From positions 1 through 14,698 of the forward strand of contig DATMSM010000078.1 in NCBI GenBank assembly GCA_035565355.1: 14,698 nucleotides of DNA. The letters run 5' to 3'. Below are positions 1 through 6,379 of this stretch, piece after piece; positions within the stretch are counted from its first letter, which is position 1; every line of letters begins with the position of its first letter. A program made the position numbers and the translations under genes. The notes beneath the pieces are model-generated. The model did not search any database and was not told where the DNA came from. It was given only the letters and a program-made list of their open reading frames with translations. Source of the DNA: Ga0074130 sp035565355. Its GTDB lineage: Bacteria > Pseudomonadota > Gammaproteobacteria > Burkholderiales > Rhodocyclaceae.

Positions 1-563
1 CGGGCGTCAAGCAGGGCAACGGCAAGCGCGTCGCCCAGCGCCAGCGCCGCCGTCGTGCTCGAAGTCGGCGCCAGCTGCAGGGGGCAGGCCTCTTCGGCAA
101 CTTTGGCGTCGAGGTGGACGTCGGCGTCGCGCGCCAGGGCAGAGGCCGCATTGCCGGTCATGGCGATCAGCTTGCCGCCTTCGCGCTTGAGCATGGCGGC
201 GATGGACAGCAATTCCTCGGTACCGCCCGAATTGGAGATGGCAATGACGACGTCATCGCGGGTGATCATGCCGAGATCGCCGTGGATGGCTTCGGCCGCA
301 TGCACGAAATAGGCAGGCGTGCCGGTGCTGGCCAAGGTGGCGGCAATCTTGCGGGCGATATGGCCGGACTTGCCTATGCCCGAGACGATGACGCGGCCAG
401 GGCAGCCAAGGATGAGGTGCGTCGCGGCGACGAAGTCCTGGCCGGCATCGCCGCTCAGGCGTTCTGCAAGGGCGCTGACAGCTTCGGCCTCGATACGCAG
501 GGTGCGGCGCGCCATTTCCAGGACACGTTCGGCGGGGGGAAGCTGCTGGCGGGATTGATTCAT
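1..563 (-). CDS. kdsD: Arabinose-5-phosphate isomerase KdsD, 5' part (3' end off window)
   Basis: Interconverts D-ribulose-5-phosphate and D-arabinose-5-phosphate, the first step of cytoplasmic Kdo synthesis for lipopolysaccharide. I translated the minus strand from the ATG at 563 and obtained 187 open codons to the window edge, so this is the N-terminal sugar-isomerase (SIS) domain of a protein normally about 320-330 aa. The C-terminal CBS pair lies outside. Recognisable SIS motifs are SGIGKSGH (residues 61-68), HAAEAIHGDLGMI (88-100), SNSGGTEE (110-117), LAPTSSTTA (164-172) and GDALAVALLDA (177-187). The start MNQSRQQLPP fits the family and is preceded by no strong Shine-Dalgarno. It is divergent from the CPA2 antiporter, an arrangement I recall in several betaproteobacteria where kdsC and lpt genes follow kdsD. 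The leader carries a terminator-like hairpin, described separately. The family call is very secure; only the exact start is open. Confidence 0.95.
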   Translation of the reverse strand, partial: MNQSRQQLPPAERVLEMARRTLRIEAEAVSALAERLSGDAGQDFVAATHLILGCPGRVIVSGIGKSGHIARKIAATLASTGTPAYFVHAAEAIHGDLGMITRDDVVIAISNSGGTEELLSIAAMLKREGGKLIAMTGNAASALARDADVHLDAKVAEEACPLQLAPTSSTTAALALGDALAVALLDA

Positions 564-574
564 CGGCGGGGCGG

Positions 575-585
575 GCTCTGAGAGC
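575..585. promoter_or_regulatory. Short palindrome GCTCTGAGAGC before kdsD
   Basis: An 11-bp palindrome with 5-bp arms around a single central base, directly between the T-tract and the kdsD start codon. It could be an operator half-site pair, or chance. An RNA hairpin is sterically unlikely with a one-base loop. No known regulator is recognised. Confidence 0.2.
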
Positions 586-615
586 AAAAAAATATCGATG
601 CCTAAGCCGGCATCG
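586..615 (-). terminator. Terminator-like hairpin in the kdsD leader (possible attenuator)
   Basis: On the minus strand a 7-bp perfect stem (CGATGCC at 596-602 with GGCATCG at 609-615, 6-nt loop) is followed after ATA by seven uninterrupted T (592-586). This is the textbook layout of an intrinsic terminator, yet it lies downstream of the only good kdsD promoter and 23 bp upstream of the kdsD start codon. It therefore looks like an early terminator or attenuator in the kdsD leader, or a block to antisense read-through. A 5-bp alternative pairing (CGCTA at 614-618 with TAGCG at 634-638) touches the base of the stem. Confidence 0.5.
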
Positions 616-643
616 CTAAAATCCCTATCAATATAGCGGCAGG

Positions 644-652
644 ATTATAACA
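644..652 (-). promoter_or_regulatory. Putative extended -10 promoter for kdsD
   Basis: Read on the minus strand this is TGTTATAAT, a perfect TATAAT preceded by TGn, i.e. an extended -10 element. No convincing -35 hexamer lies 16-18 nt upstream, which is tolerated by extended -10 promoters. Transcription would start near 637 and give a leader of roughly 75 nt before the kdsD ATG at 563. Because TTATAA is nearly symmetrical, the same bases read TATAAC on the plus strand and might also serve the antiporter. That second use is inference. Confidence 0.5.
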
Positions 653-680
653 AACCGCTCACCTACGCCGTCCCGTATTC

Positions 681-2657
681 ATGTCCTCGCATACCCTGCA
701 GCTTGCCCTGGTCCTGCTTGCCGCCGCCGTCCTGGTGGTGGTGGTGTTTCGCACTCTCAATCTGCCCTCCATTCTTGGCTATCTGCTGGTCGGCATCGTG
801 GTCGGGCCGCATGCGCTGAACATCGGCGCAGATAGTGTAGGCGCCCGCCATCTGGCGGAGTTCGGCGTGGTTTTCCTGATGTTCTCGATCGGCCTAGAGT
901 TTTCGCTGGCGCGTCTGTATCGCATGAAGCGGCTGGTGTTCGGGCTCGGCTTGGCCCAGGTGGTCGGCACCATGGTTCTGAGCGGAGTGCTGGTGATGCT
1001 GGCCGGCCTGCCCTGGCATGCGGGCATCGCACTCGGGGGGGCCTTGTGCATGTCGTCCACCGCCGTGCTCTCCAAGCTGTTGGCCGAGCGACTCGAGCTT
1101 GAGTCGCCGCACGGCCGCGAGGTCATGGGCGTACTCCTGTTCCAGGATCTGGCCGTGGTGCCGCTGCTGATTCTGGTGCCGGCGCTGTCCAGCCCGGCCT
1201 CGGAGCTTGCCGAGAAGATGTTGTACGCCGGCATCAAGGCGGTGATCGTGCTGACCGTCGTGATCTTCCTCGGCCAGCGCCTGATGCGTGCCTGGTTCTT
1301 CATCGTGGCGCGCACCAAGTCGGCCGAGCTGTTCGTCCTCAATGTGCTGCTCATCACGCTGGGTCTGGCCTATGTCACCGAGCTGGCCGGCTTGTCGCTG
1401 GCGCTGGGTGCCTTCCTGGCCGGCATGCTGATTTCCGAGACCCAGTATCGGTATCAGGTCGAAGACGACATCAAGCCCTTCCGCGACGTGCTGCTCGGCC
1501 TCTTTTTTATCACCATCGGTACCTATCTCGACCTGCATGTGGTGGCGGAGAACTTCTTCTGGGTGCTCGGCTTCCTGGTGCTGCTCGTGGGCGGCAAGCT
1601 CGGCGTGAGCTGGGGCCTGTCGCGACTGCTTGGATCCAGCCCCGGCACCGCCTTGCGGACCGGCTTGTGGTTATGCGCCGGCGGCGAATTCGGTTTTGTG
1701 CTGATGGCGCAGATCAGCGAAGTGCAACTGCTTGAACCTCATCAACTACAGATCGTGCTGGCTGCGCTGGTGCTGTCGTTGCTGCTGGCGCCGATTGTCG
1801 TGCTTTTCAGCGATCGCATCGTCATGCGCTTTGTGGCGGCCGAATGGCTGGCGCGCTCGATGCAGCTCACTAATCTGGCGGCCCAGACGCTGGAAGCCAC
1901 CAAGCACGTCATCGTCTGCGGCTACGGACGTACCGGCCAGCATCTGGTGCGCTTCATGGAAAACGAACAGCTCACCATCGTGGCACTCGACAACGATCCG
2001 GAGCGCGTCGCCAACGCCACGCAGCAAGGTGAGCCGGCCGTCTTCGGCGATTGTTCACGGCGCGAGACGCTGATTGCCGCGGGCATCATGCGTGCCGACG
2101 TACTCGTCATAACCTTCGCCGACACGCATGTGGCGATGAAAATCCTCCATCACGCGCATGCCTTGCGGCCGGAGCTGCCGGTGGTGGTGCGCACCGCCGA
2201 GGAGGGCGATGTCGGGCGGCTGATTGCCGCCGGTGCCGCCGAGGTCGTGCCCGAGGCGCTGGAGTCCGGCATCATGTTGTCCACCCATGCGCTGGCCCTG
2301 CTGGGGGTGCCCATGTCGCGCGTCATCAAGCGCTTGCGCAACACGCGCGAACAGCATTATTCGGTATTCCGCGGCGCCTTCGTCGGCAGCAGCTATGACG
2401 ATCCCCCAGCCATGCCGGAGGCGGAGCAGGCGCGTCTGCATGCGGTGCACCTGCCTTCCGGCGCCCATGCGCTCGGACGGCGCATGGCCGATATCAATCT
2501 GGCCGACACCGGCGCCGGTCTTTCCGCAGTCCGCCGCCACGGCGGCACGGGTGCGGTCGGGCCGGAGGAAAAGCTTCAGATCGGCGACACCATCCTGCTG
2601 ATGGGCAGCGAGTCCGCTGTGGTGGCGGCGGAATCACTGTTGCTGACAGGGAAGTAG
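681..2657 (+). CDS. CPA2 monovalent cation:proton antiporter, KefB/KefC type
   Basis: A 658-aa inner-membrane antiporter that would exchange K+ or Na+ for H+. Residues about 5-385 form the Na_H_Exchanger domain with roughly 12-13 hydrophobic segments. The CPA2 ion-path motif FQDLAVVPLL is at 154-163 with Asp157, and the PFRDVLLGLFF segment is at 266-276. A TrkA-N nucleotide-binding domain follows: a Rossmann glycine motif GYGRTGQ at 414-420, then acidic residues after the next strand (ALDNDP, 435-440). A TrkA-C domain occupies about 575-655. The architecture matches KefB/KefC/YbaL-like proteins; which cation it moves cannot be read from sequence. The ATG at 681 begins the first membrane helix region as in relatives, though no Shine-Dalgarno is evident. 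It is monocistronic here: divergent from kdsD and closed by a strong terminator. Confidence 0.93.
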   Translation: MSSHTLQLALVLLAAAVLVVVVFRTLNLPSILGYLLVGIVVGPHALNIGADSVGARHLAEFGVVFLMFSIGLEFSLARLYRMKRLVFGLGLAQVVGTMVLSGVLVMLAGLPWHAGIALGGALCMSSTAVLSKLLAERLELESPHGREVMGVLLFQDLAVVPLLILVPALSSPASELAEKMLYAGIKAVIVLTVVIFLGQRLMRAWFFIVARTKSAELFVLNVLLITLGLAYVTELAGLSLALGAFLAGMLISETQYRYQVEDDIKPFRDVLLGLFFITIGTYLDLHVVAENFFWVLGFLVLLVGGKLGVSWGLSRLLGSSPGTALRTGLWLCAGGEFGFVLMAQISEVQLLEPHQLQIVLAALVLSLLLAPIVVLFSDRIVMRFVAAEWLARSMQLTNLAAQTLEATKHVIVCGYGRTGQHLVRFMENEQLTIVALDNDPERVANATQQGEPAVFGDCSRRETLIAAGIMRADVLVITFADTHVAMKILHHAHALRPELPVVVRTAEEGDVGRLIAAGAAEVVPEALESGIMLSTHALALLGVPMSRVIKRLRNTREQHYSVFRGAFVGSSYDDPPAMPEAEQARLHAVHLPSGAHALGRRMADINLADTGAGLSAVRRHGGTGAVGPEEKLQIGDTILLMGSESAVVAAESLLLTGK

Positions 2658-2666
2658 TCGCAAAAA

Positions 2667-2696
2667 ACAAAAGCCCGCCGAAGCGGGCTTTTGTTA
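2667..2696. terminator. Bidirectional intrinsic terminator
   Basis: A perfect 13-bp stem (2667-2679 with 2684-2696) closed by a CGAA loop, GC-rich in its upper part. Its lower arm supplies a T-rich tail on each strand (TTTTGTT on plus, TTTTGTTTTTT on minus). It lies between the convergent ends of the antiporter (stop at 2655-2657) and prepilin 3 (stop at 2713-2715), so it can terminate both transcripts. It marks the left border of the pilus locus. Confidence 0.92.
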
Positions 2697-2712
2697 TGGG
2701 GCAAGAGCTGGC

Positions 2713-3360
2713 TCAGATGGTCTTGCAGACGACGTAGAGACTGCTGTTGTCGTCCACATAGTTCGGGATCGCGTTGTTGACTGCCGCTGGTACAGCGGTC
2801 GTCGGTACCCCGGCATCCACGATAGCGCGCACGCTGCCCGTGCCAGCCACACCATCGTCGAATTGTGAGTCTACGGCCTGGGCAATCTTGGCCGGTAGCT
2901 TGCCGCTGCAGATCACCAAGCCACCCATGCCGAGCGCGCTCTGTTGCACGCCGGTAATGCCGCCGGCGGCATTGGTGGGTTGGGAGGAGGCGTTCGCAAC
3001 CGTGTCCGTAGGGCCGCTGATCAACCCGGAAAAACGCAGGTGCGACCAGAAAATGCGCGTTTCGTCGTCGTCGTCGACAGAGTTGTAGGTTCCTGCGATC
3101 TGACTGTTGCCGTTCCCCTGCTTGAGGGCAATTGTTGTCCAGCGTGCGGTGGCCGCGTTGTCATCGCCTGGCAGGCGCTTGTAGCGATCCTGATAGGCAT
3201 AGATGGCAACCGAGACGCCGTTCATGTCATTGGCCACATTCTTGATCTTGGCCTGGGTGATGAGCTCCTGGCCCTTCAGTACGCCGCCAAGCAGCAAGCC
3301 AATAATGACCAGAACGATAGCGATTTCGATCAGCGTGAAACCGCGTTGTTGCTGTCGCAT
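2713..3360 (-). CDS. Prepilin 3: type IV pilin-like / pseudopilin protein
   Basis: A 215-aa prepilin. The leader MRQQQRG is followed by FTLIEIAIVLVIIGLLLGG: a prepilin-peptidase site G7/F8, Glu at mature position 5 (Glu12), and a 20-residue hydrophobic helix. The globular part contains AIYAYQDRYKRLPGDD (52-67), an Asp run VDDDDE (95-100) and a single cysteine pair (C151, C212), the latter four residues from the C-terminus, so a C-terminal disulphide loop is plausible. The start at 3360 is fixed by an excellent Shine-Dalgarno AGGAGGG at 3366-3372. The reading frame stays open 42 codons further upstream, but that extension would bury the leader peptide. The gene is the last of the locus, 207 nt after the cyclase, and may have its own promoter. 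It could be the major or a minor subunit; it is not close enough to classical MshA for me to use that name. Confidence 0.85.
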   Translation of the reverse strand: MRQQQRGFTLIEIAIVLVIIGLLLGGVLKGQELITQAKIKNVANDMNGVSVAIYAYQDRYKRLPGDDNAATARWTTIALKQGNGNSQIAGTYNSVDDDDETRIFWSHLRFSGLISGPTDTVANASSQPTNAAGGITGVQQSALGMGGLVICSGKLPAKIAQAVDSQFDDGVAGTGSVRAIVDAGVPTTAVPAAVNNAIPNYVDDNSSLYVVCKTI

Positions 3361-3365
3361 GGCGA

Positions 3366-3372
3366 CCCTCCT
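3366..3372 (-). promoter_or_regulatory. Strong ribosome binding site of prepilin 3
   Basis: AGGAGGG on the minus strand, five bases before the ATG at 3360. It is the strongest Shine-Dalgarno in the window, suggests high expression of this pilin relative to the coupled operon genes, and excludes the longer in-frame start at 3486. Confidence 0.8.
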
Positions 3373-3548
3373 CGGATGAGTGCTGCTGTTTTTTAATGGA
3401 ATTGGCAGAAAGGATACCAGAAGGCGATATTTCATCTTGTCTTCCGTAGGTCGTTTAGCGCCTGATATTCGGGAATTTTGCAACATAGGCCGGCAAATCC
3501 TTGAGGCAGCGGGTCACTGGCCAGAGAGCTGGAATAAAGTTTCATATT

Positions 3549-3564
3549 CGCTGAATTTGTGCCA
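3549..3564 (-). promoter_or_regulatory. Possible sigma-54 (-24/-12) promoter for prepilin 3
   Basis: On the minus strand TGGCACAAATTCAGCG gives a perfect -24 block (TGGCAC) and the invariant GC of the -12 block at the GG-N10-GC spacing; the -12 block reads CAGC rather than TTGC. It begins 4 nt past the cyclase stop codon and would give a leader of about 180 nt before prepilin 3. Pilin genes are frequently sigma-54 dependent, which makes the match more interesting, but a single 16-bp match can be chance. The remaining 3361-3548 shows no other gene, and no clear sigma-70 promoter. Confidence 0.35.
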
Positions 3565-3567
3565 TGT

Positions 3568-4860
3568 TCAGACTTGGATGGGCGGCTGCGCCAGTGCGGG
3601 GTGCCGGGCCAGCAACTCGTGTAACGAGGTCGGCCCGCGGCCGCGCAGCGTGCGTTCTATCGGTGGCGCGAAGCGGAACTCGGTGTCGCCAAGGATGCGG
3701 CGGGTTTCCTGATCGCAGAGTATCTGCTTGGCCTGGGCTTCCTCGGTCACGCGACTGGCCACATTGACGGTATCGCCCCACAGGTCGTAGACAAATTTGT
3801 TCTTGCCGAGCACACCAGCGATGACGGGCCCGGTGGCAATGCCGATATGCAATTCCAGCCCGGCCGGGTTCACCTCAGGGTTGTCGCGCAGCAGGGCGCG
3901 CATGGCGAGCGCCAGTTCGGCCATGACATGCACATGTCGTGCCGTATCGAGATTGAGCCCGCCCGCCACCATGTAGGCGTCGCCTATGGTCTTGATCTTC
4001 TCCAGGCCGTATTGCTCGACCAGTCCGTCGAAGGCCGAAAAAACCCGGTTGAGGATGGCAAAGACATCGTGAGGTGACAGGTGCGCGGCGACCTGGGTGT
4101 AATTGACGATGTCGGCGAACATGACGCAGGCATAGTCGAAGCCGTCGGCAATGACATCCTCGCTGGCGTCCTTGAGGCGTGCCGCCACCGGCGCCGGCAG
4201 GATGTTGAGGAGCAGGCGTTCGGAGCGCTGCTGTTCGCGGACCAGTTGCAGATGGGCATCGGCAAGGCGGGCGCTGACCTTTTCCTTCTCCAGGATGGAA
4301 TAGCGCAGGAGGATGAAGATGATGGAGGCAACCGCGATGAAGTTGAGTGCAAAGAAGCCGATGCTGGTGCGCATGGGGATGTCCAGACTGGACACTGGAA
4401 TCAGGTTGCCGAGGCCCGACAGCAGCGTCAGCCCCACCCAGGCGAGGAACCAGCCGACCGATTCGCGCGTGCCCAGGCAGACCATGGCGCCGAAGGGGCC
4501 AAGCAGACCCCAGAGAATCACGCCGCTGGAATTGATGAAGTCGCCGATGGCCCACTGCATCACAAAGGGCGCGAGCAGGAACAGCGCCAGCTGGCTGCTG
4601 CGGAAGCGGGGGAAGTTGCCGGTGCGGATGTAGTTGACCAGATTGAAGGTCAGCAGCAACTGGTAGATGAAGGGCAGAGTGCTGGACAGGCTGGAGCCGA
4701 GGGCACCGTAAATCAGCAGCCAGAGTGCAGAGGTAATGCAGATGAGGCCGGTGGCAAATACCAGCAGCGTCTTGTTGAGGCGTTCGCGCTCGTCATCGTC
4801 CGGCGTGATGCCGGCCTGCTTGAGCCGCGTCAGGAAGCCGTTAGAAATTGTTGTATCCAT
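3568..4860 (-). CDS. Membrane-bound class III adenylate cyclase
   Basis: A 430-aa protein that should make cAMP from ATP. Residues about 32-187 contain some six hydrophobic membrane segments. A helical linker (188-230, including SERLLLNILPAPVAARLK) leads to a catalytic domain at about 240-400. All catalytic positions are present: metal-binding Asp250 (FADIVNYT) and Asp294 (KTIGDAYM), adenine-selecting Lys290 and Asp359 (YDLWGD), transition-state Asn366 and Arg370 (NVASR). Lys plus Asp at the purine positions indicates adenylate rather than guanylate specificity, by comparison with mammalian cyclases (Lys/Asp versus Glu/Cys). It lies on the same strand between two prepilins, 66 nt after prepilin 2. 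A role in regulating the pilus, or in signalling from it, is inference. The start at 4860 has no good Shine-Dalgarno but directly precedes a family-like N-terminus. Confidence 0.9.
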   Translation of the reverse strand: MDTTISNGFLTRLKQAGITPDDDERERLNKTLLVFATGLICITSALWLLIYGALGSSLSSTLPFIYQLLLTFNLVNYIRTGNFPRFRSSQLALFLLAPFVMQWAIGDFINSSGVILWGLLGPFGAMVCLGTRESVGWFLAWVGLTLLSGLGNLIPVSSLDIPMRTSIGFFALNFIAVASIIFILLRYSILEKEKVSARLADAHLQLVREQQRSERLLLNILPAPVAARLKDASEDVIADGFDYACVMFADIVNYTQVAAHLSPHDVFAILNRVFSAFDGLVEQYGLEKIKTIGDAYMVAGGLNLDTARHVHVMAELALAMRALLRDNPEVNPAGLELHIGIATGPVIAGVLGKNKFVYDLWGDTVNVASRVTEEAQAKQILCDQETRRILGDTEFRFAPPIERTLRGRGPTSLHELLARHPALAQPPIQV

Positions 4861-4887
4861 TGCCGCAACCGGTCACAGTTTCGGATA

Positions 4888-4932
4888 TGCCATTGTCAAG
4901 GAGTGTGGCAGGCTGGTCTGCCACGGTCAAGG
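4888..4932. repeat. Pair of 14-bp direct repeats upstream of the cyclase
   Basis: TGCCATTGTCAAGG (4888-4901) and TGCCACGGTCAAGG (4919-4932) agree at 12 of 14 positions and are 31 bp apart, close to three helical turns. The second copy overlaps the last codons of prepilin 2 and one arm of the hairpin. On the minus strand each copy contains TTGAC, so the copy nearer the cyclase also supplies a consensus -35 (TTGACA), but no good -10 follows. The repeats could be a tandem operator; no regulator is recognised. Confidence 0.3.
4905..4924 (-). other. Hairpin between prepilin 2 and the cyclase
   Basis: A 7-bp perfect stem (GTGGCAG/CTGCCAC, 6-nt loop) starting two bases after the prepilin 2 stop codon. 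No T-tract follows on the minus strand, so it is not a typical intrinsic terminator. It could slow 3' exonucleases or partly reduce read-through from the pilus operon into the cyclase. Confidence 0.35.
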
Positions 4933-5598
4933 GAGTTGTCCTTGGGCGATCAGGGGGGAGATCAGGCTGCTCCGATTCACCCAGATCAGGAGATCATCGA
5001 AGTTTGCGCCGGGCACGTCCGACTGATAGGTTGGCGTGAGGCTACGCGTCGCCTCGTAACTGGCATTGTGGCCATCGGCTTGGCGATTGGGGCCGGTCGA
5101 GTAAATGATGGCAATCGGGTGCTCGCGGTCACTGTTGAGGCGAACGCCCGCGTTGTTTTGGACGTCTATGCAGTCGAAGCGAAAGGCGGTGTTTGCATAA
5201 GAGCACTCGGCGCCGTCAAGCAGTATCCGTGATTTCAGCGTGGCGGTATCGGCATAGTCCCGTTCGATCCGGTAGAGCCAGCTTCCGCTCCATGCATCGA
5301 GTTCTGCAATCGCCATGGTTTTCCAGGGCAGGCCGCCGTCCCGGACAGCGTTGGTGGTGCAGGGTACATCCTCAAGACCGTCGCTATTGGTGTCGGGGCA
5401 GGGGAGACGGAGATTGACGGTCGCAAATGTGATCAGGGCCTCGCGGATATTGTTGAGCTGCTGCTCTGTGGCCCGACGCTTTTCGATTTCTTGCTGTGCC
5501 CCGAGCGGAATCAGCAAGCCCCCCATCAAGAGACTGACAATCACGAGCACGACGGCGAGCTCGGTCAGGGTAAAGCCCTTACCCGGCCTAGTCATCAT
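4927..5598 (-). CDS. Prepilin 2: LPCPD-type minor pilin / pseudopilin
   Basis: A 223-aa prepilin from the chosen start. Leader MMTRPGKG is cut before F9; the mature N-terminus FTLTELAVVLVIVSLLMGG has Glu at position 5 (Glu13). The next segment (EIEKRRATEQQLNNIREALITFA) is the amphipathic helix extension. The globular part shows LPCPD (65-69), C80, GGLPWKTMAI (88-97), DAWSGSWLYRI (101-111) and C132/C143, an arrangement shared with prepilin 1 next door. Three in-frame ATGs (5616, 5598, 5595) give leaders of 14, 8 and 7 residues. None has a Shine-Dalgarno; 5598 or 5595 gives a normal leader length. The start overlaps the end of prepilin 1, so translation is probably coupled. It is likely a minor subunit of the fibre; the exact counterpart (MshC/D/O-like) cannot be assigned. 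Confidence 0.82.
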   Translation of the reverse strand: MMTRPGKGFTLTELAVVLVIVSLLMGGLLIPLGAQQEIEKRRATEQQLNNIREALITFATVNLRLPCPDTNSDGLEDVPCTTNAVRDGGLPWKTMAIAELDAWSGSWLYRIERDYADTATLKSRILLDGAECSYANTAFRFDCIDVQNNAGVRLNSDREHPIAIIYSTGPNRQADGHNASYEATRSLTPTYQSDVPGANFDDLLIWVNRSSLISPLIAQGQLP

Positions 5599-6379
5599 CG
5601 CAATCGTCGCCGTCATCGTCGCAAGAAGGATTGTCGTCAGGCGTAAGTTTTTTGGCCAGTTGCCAAACCTGCGAGGCCGTCAGCCAGGTCAGCTGATCGT
5701 TTTTGAGTAGAATCCCCGTCGCGCTCTTGAGCGTGCCCGTGGTGAATTGCGTGCTGGTGGATTCGAGATGGGTGTTGGCTTGGGATGAGTCAGTGCCGCA
5801 TGATTTGTAGGCGACGGGGGTTCGCGCCTGAGCCTCGGTCGCCACCCCGGGCGCCAGAATAATGGCGGCCGCCCCCTTTTCTGTGCCGGTTTTACTGACC
5901 AGCGCGGTTCCGAGAGTATCGAGTACTTCGTACTGCGCTACGGTGCTGTCGGTGGGCGCTAGGCTGCCATTGATCCTATGGGTGCCGGATAGCGCATACC
6001 AGAGGCAGTTGCCGTCGCCGTCCCGCAGGTCGGGCAGTCCCAGGTTGCGGACCGGCAGCAAGCCTATGCTGCCATTGCTGCTGCAGGCGCCTGCGCCGGT
6101 GCCGATCATCGTGGCAAGCACATCGTCACTCGCCATGTCGGGGCAGGGCAACAGGCCCTTGTGCATAGCGGCGTAGGCCAGCAGCGCTTCGCGTGCCTGT
6201 TTGAGCGAATTGTTGGTGGCAGTGACGCGCGAGGTTTCGGCGGCGTTGACATTGAGCCGGTCGAGCAGGCCATAGAGGCTGCCCGTGACGATGATCACGA
6301 GCATGATGACGAGCACATAGCCGCCTTGCTGGCGTCTAGTGGCGTTTGTCTGACCGTATCGCATCGGGCGGAAGCACAT
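5588..6379 (-). CDS. Prepilin 1: atypical prepilin lacking Glu5, with Asp-rich tail
   Basis: A 263-aa protein. An AGGAG Shine-Dalgarno (6387-6391) stands 7 nt before the ATG at 6379, so I prefer it to the ATG at 6364 (258 aa), which has none. The N-terminus is basic and ends RRQQGG before YVLVIMLVIIVTGSLYGLL, so cleavage would be after Gly20. Mature residue 5 is Ile25, not Glu, as in GspK/PilX-like tip or minor subunits. The +1 residue is Tyr. The C-terminal region has LPCPD (77-81), C99, GLLPVRNLGL (106-115) and C125, paralleling prepilin 2. The last 16 residues contain ten Asp and two Cys (C253, C260). It overlaps mshK by 44 nt and prepilin 2 by a few bases. Function is inferred as a minor pilin or fibre-tip subunit. 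Confidence 0.78.
   Translation of the reverse strand: MCFRPMRYGQTNATRRQQGGYVLVIMLVIIVTGSLYGLLDRLNVNAAETSRVTATNNSLKQAREALLAYAAMHKGLLPCPDMASDDVLATMIGTGAGACSSNGSIGLLPVRNLGLPDLRDGDGNCLWYALSGTHRINGSLAPTDSTVAQYEVLDTLGTALVSKTGTEKGAAAIILAPGVATEAQARTPVAYKSCGTDSSQANTHLESTSTQFTTGTLKSATGILLKNDQLTWLTASQVWQLAKKLTPDDNPSCDDDGDDCDDD

Noticed and set aside
114..581. 155-codon open frame on the plus strand over kdsD
   Set aside because: Antisense to the KdsD SIS domain, whose motifs are all intact on the minus strand.
894..1538. 214-codon open frame on the minus strand inside the antiporter
   Set aside because: Gln/His/Glu-rich shadow of the hydrophobic antiporter codons; no start signal or domain.
3361..3486. 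In-frame 42-codon N-terminal extension of prepilin 3
   Set aside because: It would place the prepilin leader in the middle of the protein, and the strong Shine-Dalgarno at 3366-3372 points to the ATG at 3360.
3497..3530. CTGGCCAG palindrome and CAGCTCTCTGG stretch after the cyclase as a terminator
   Set aside because: Stem is short and no T-tract follows on the minus strand.
4861..4893. CRP-like TGTGA half-site before the cyclase start
   Set aside because: The second half-site (TCACA) is missing at the required spacing, so it is only half a match.
4081..5232. 383-codon open frame on the plus strand across the cyclase and prepilin 2
   Set aside because: It is antisense to two well-supported genes; the composition is low-complexity Gln/Glu/Ala/Gly typical of the complement of GC-rich codons, with no domain or ribosome site.
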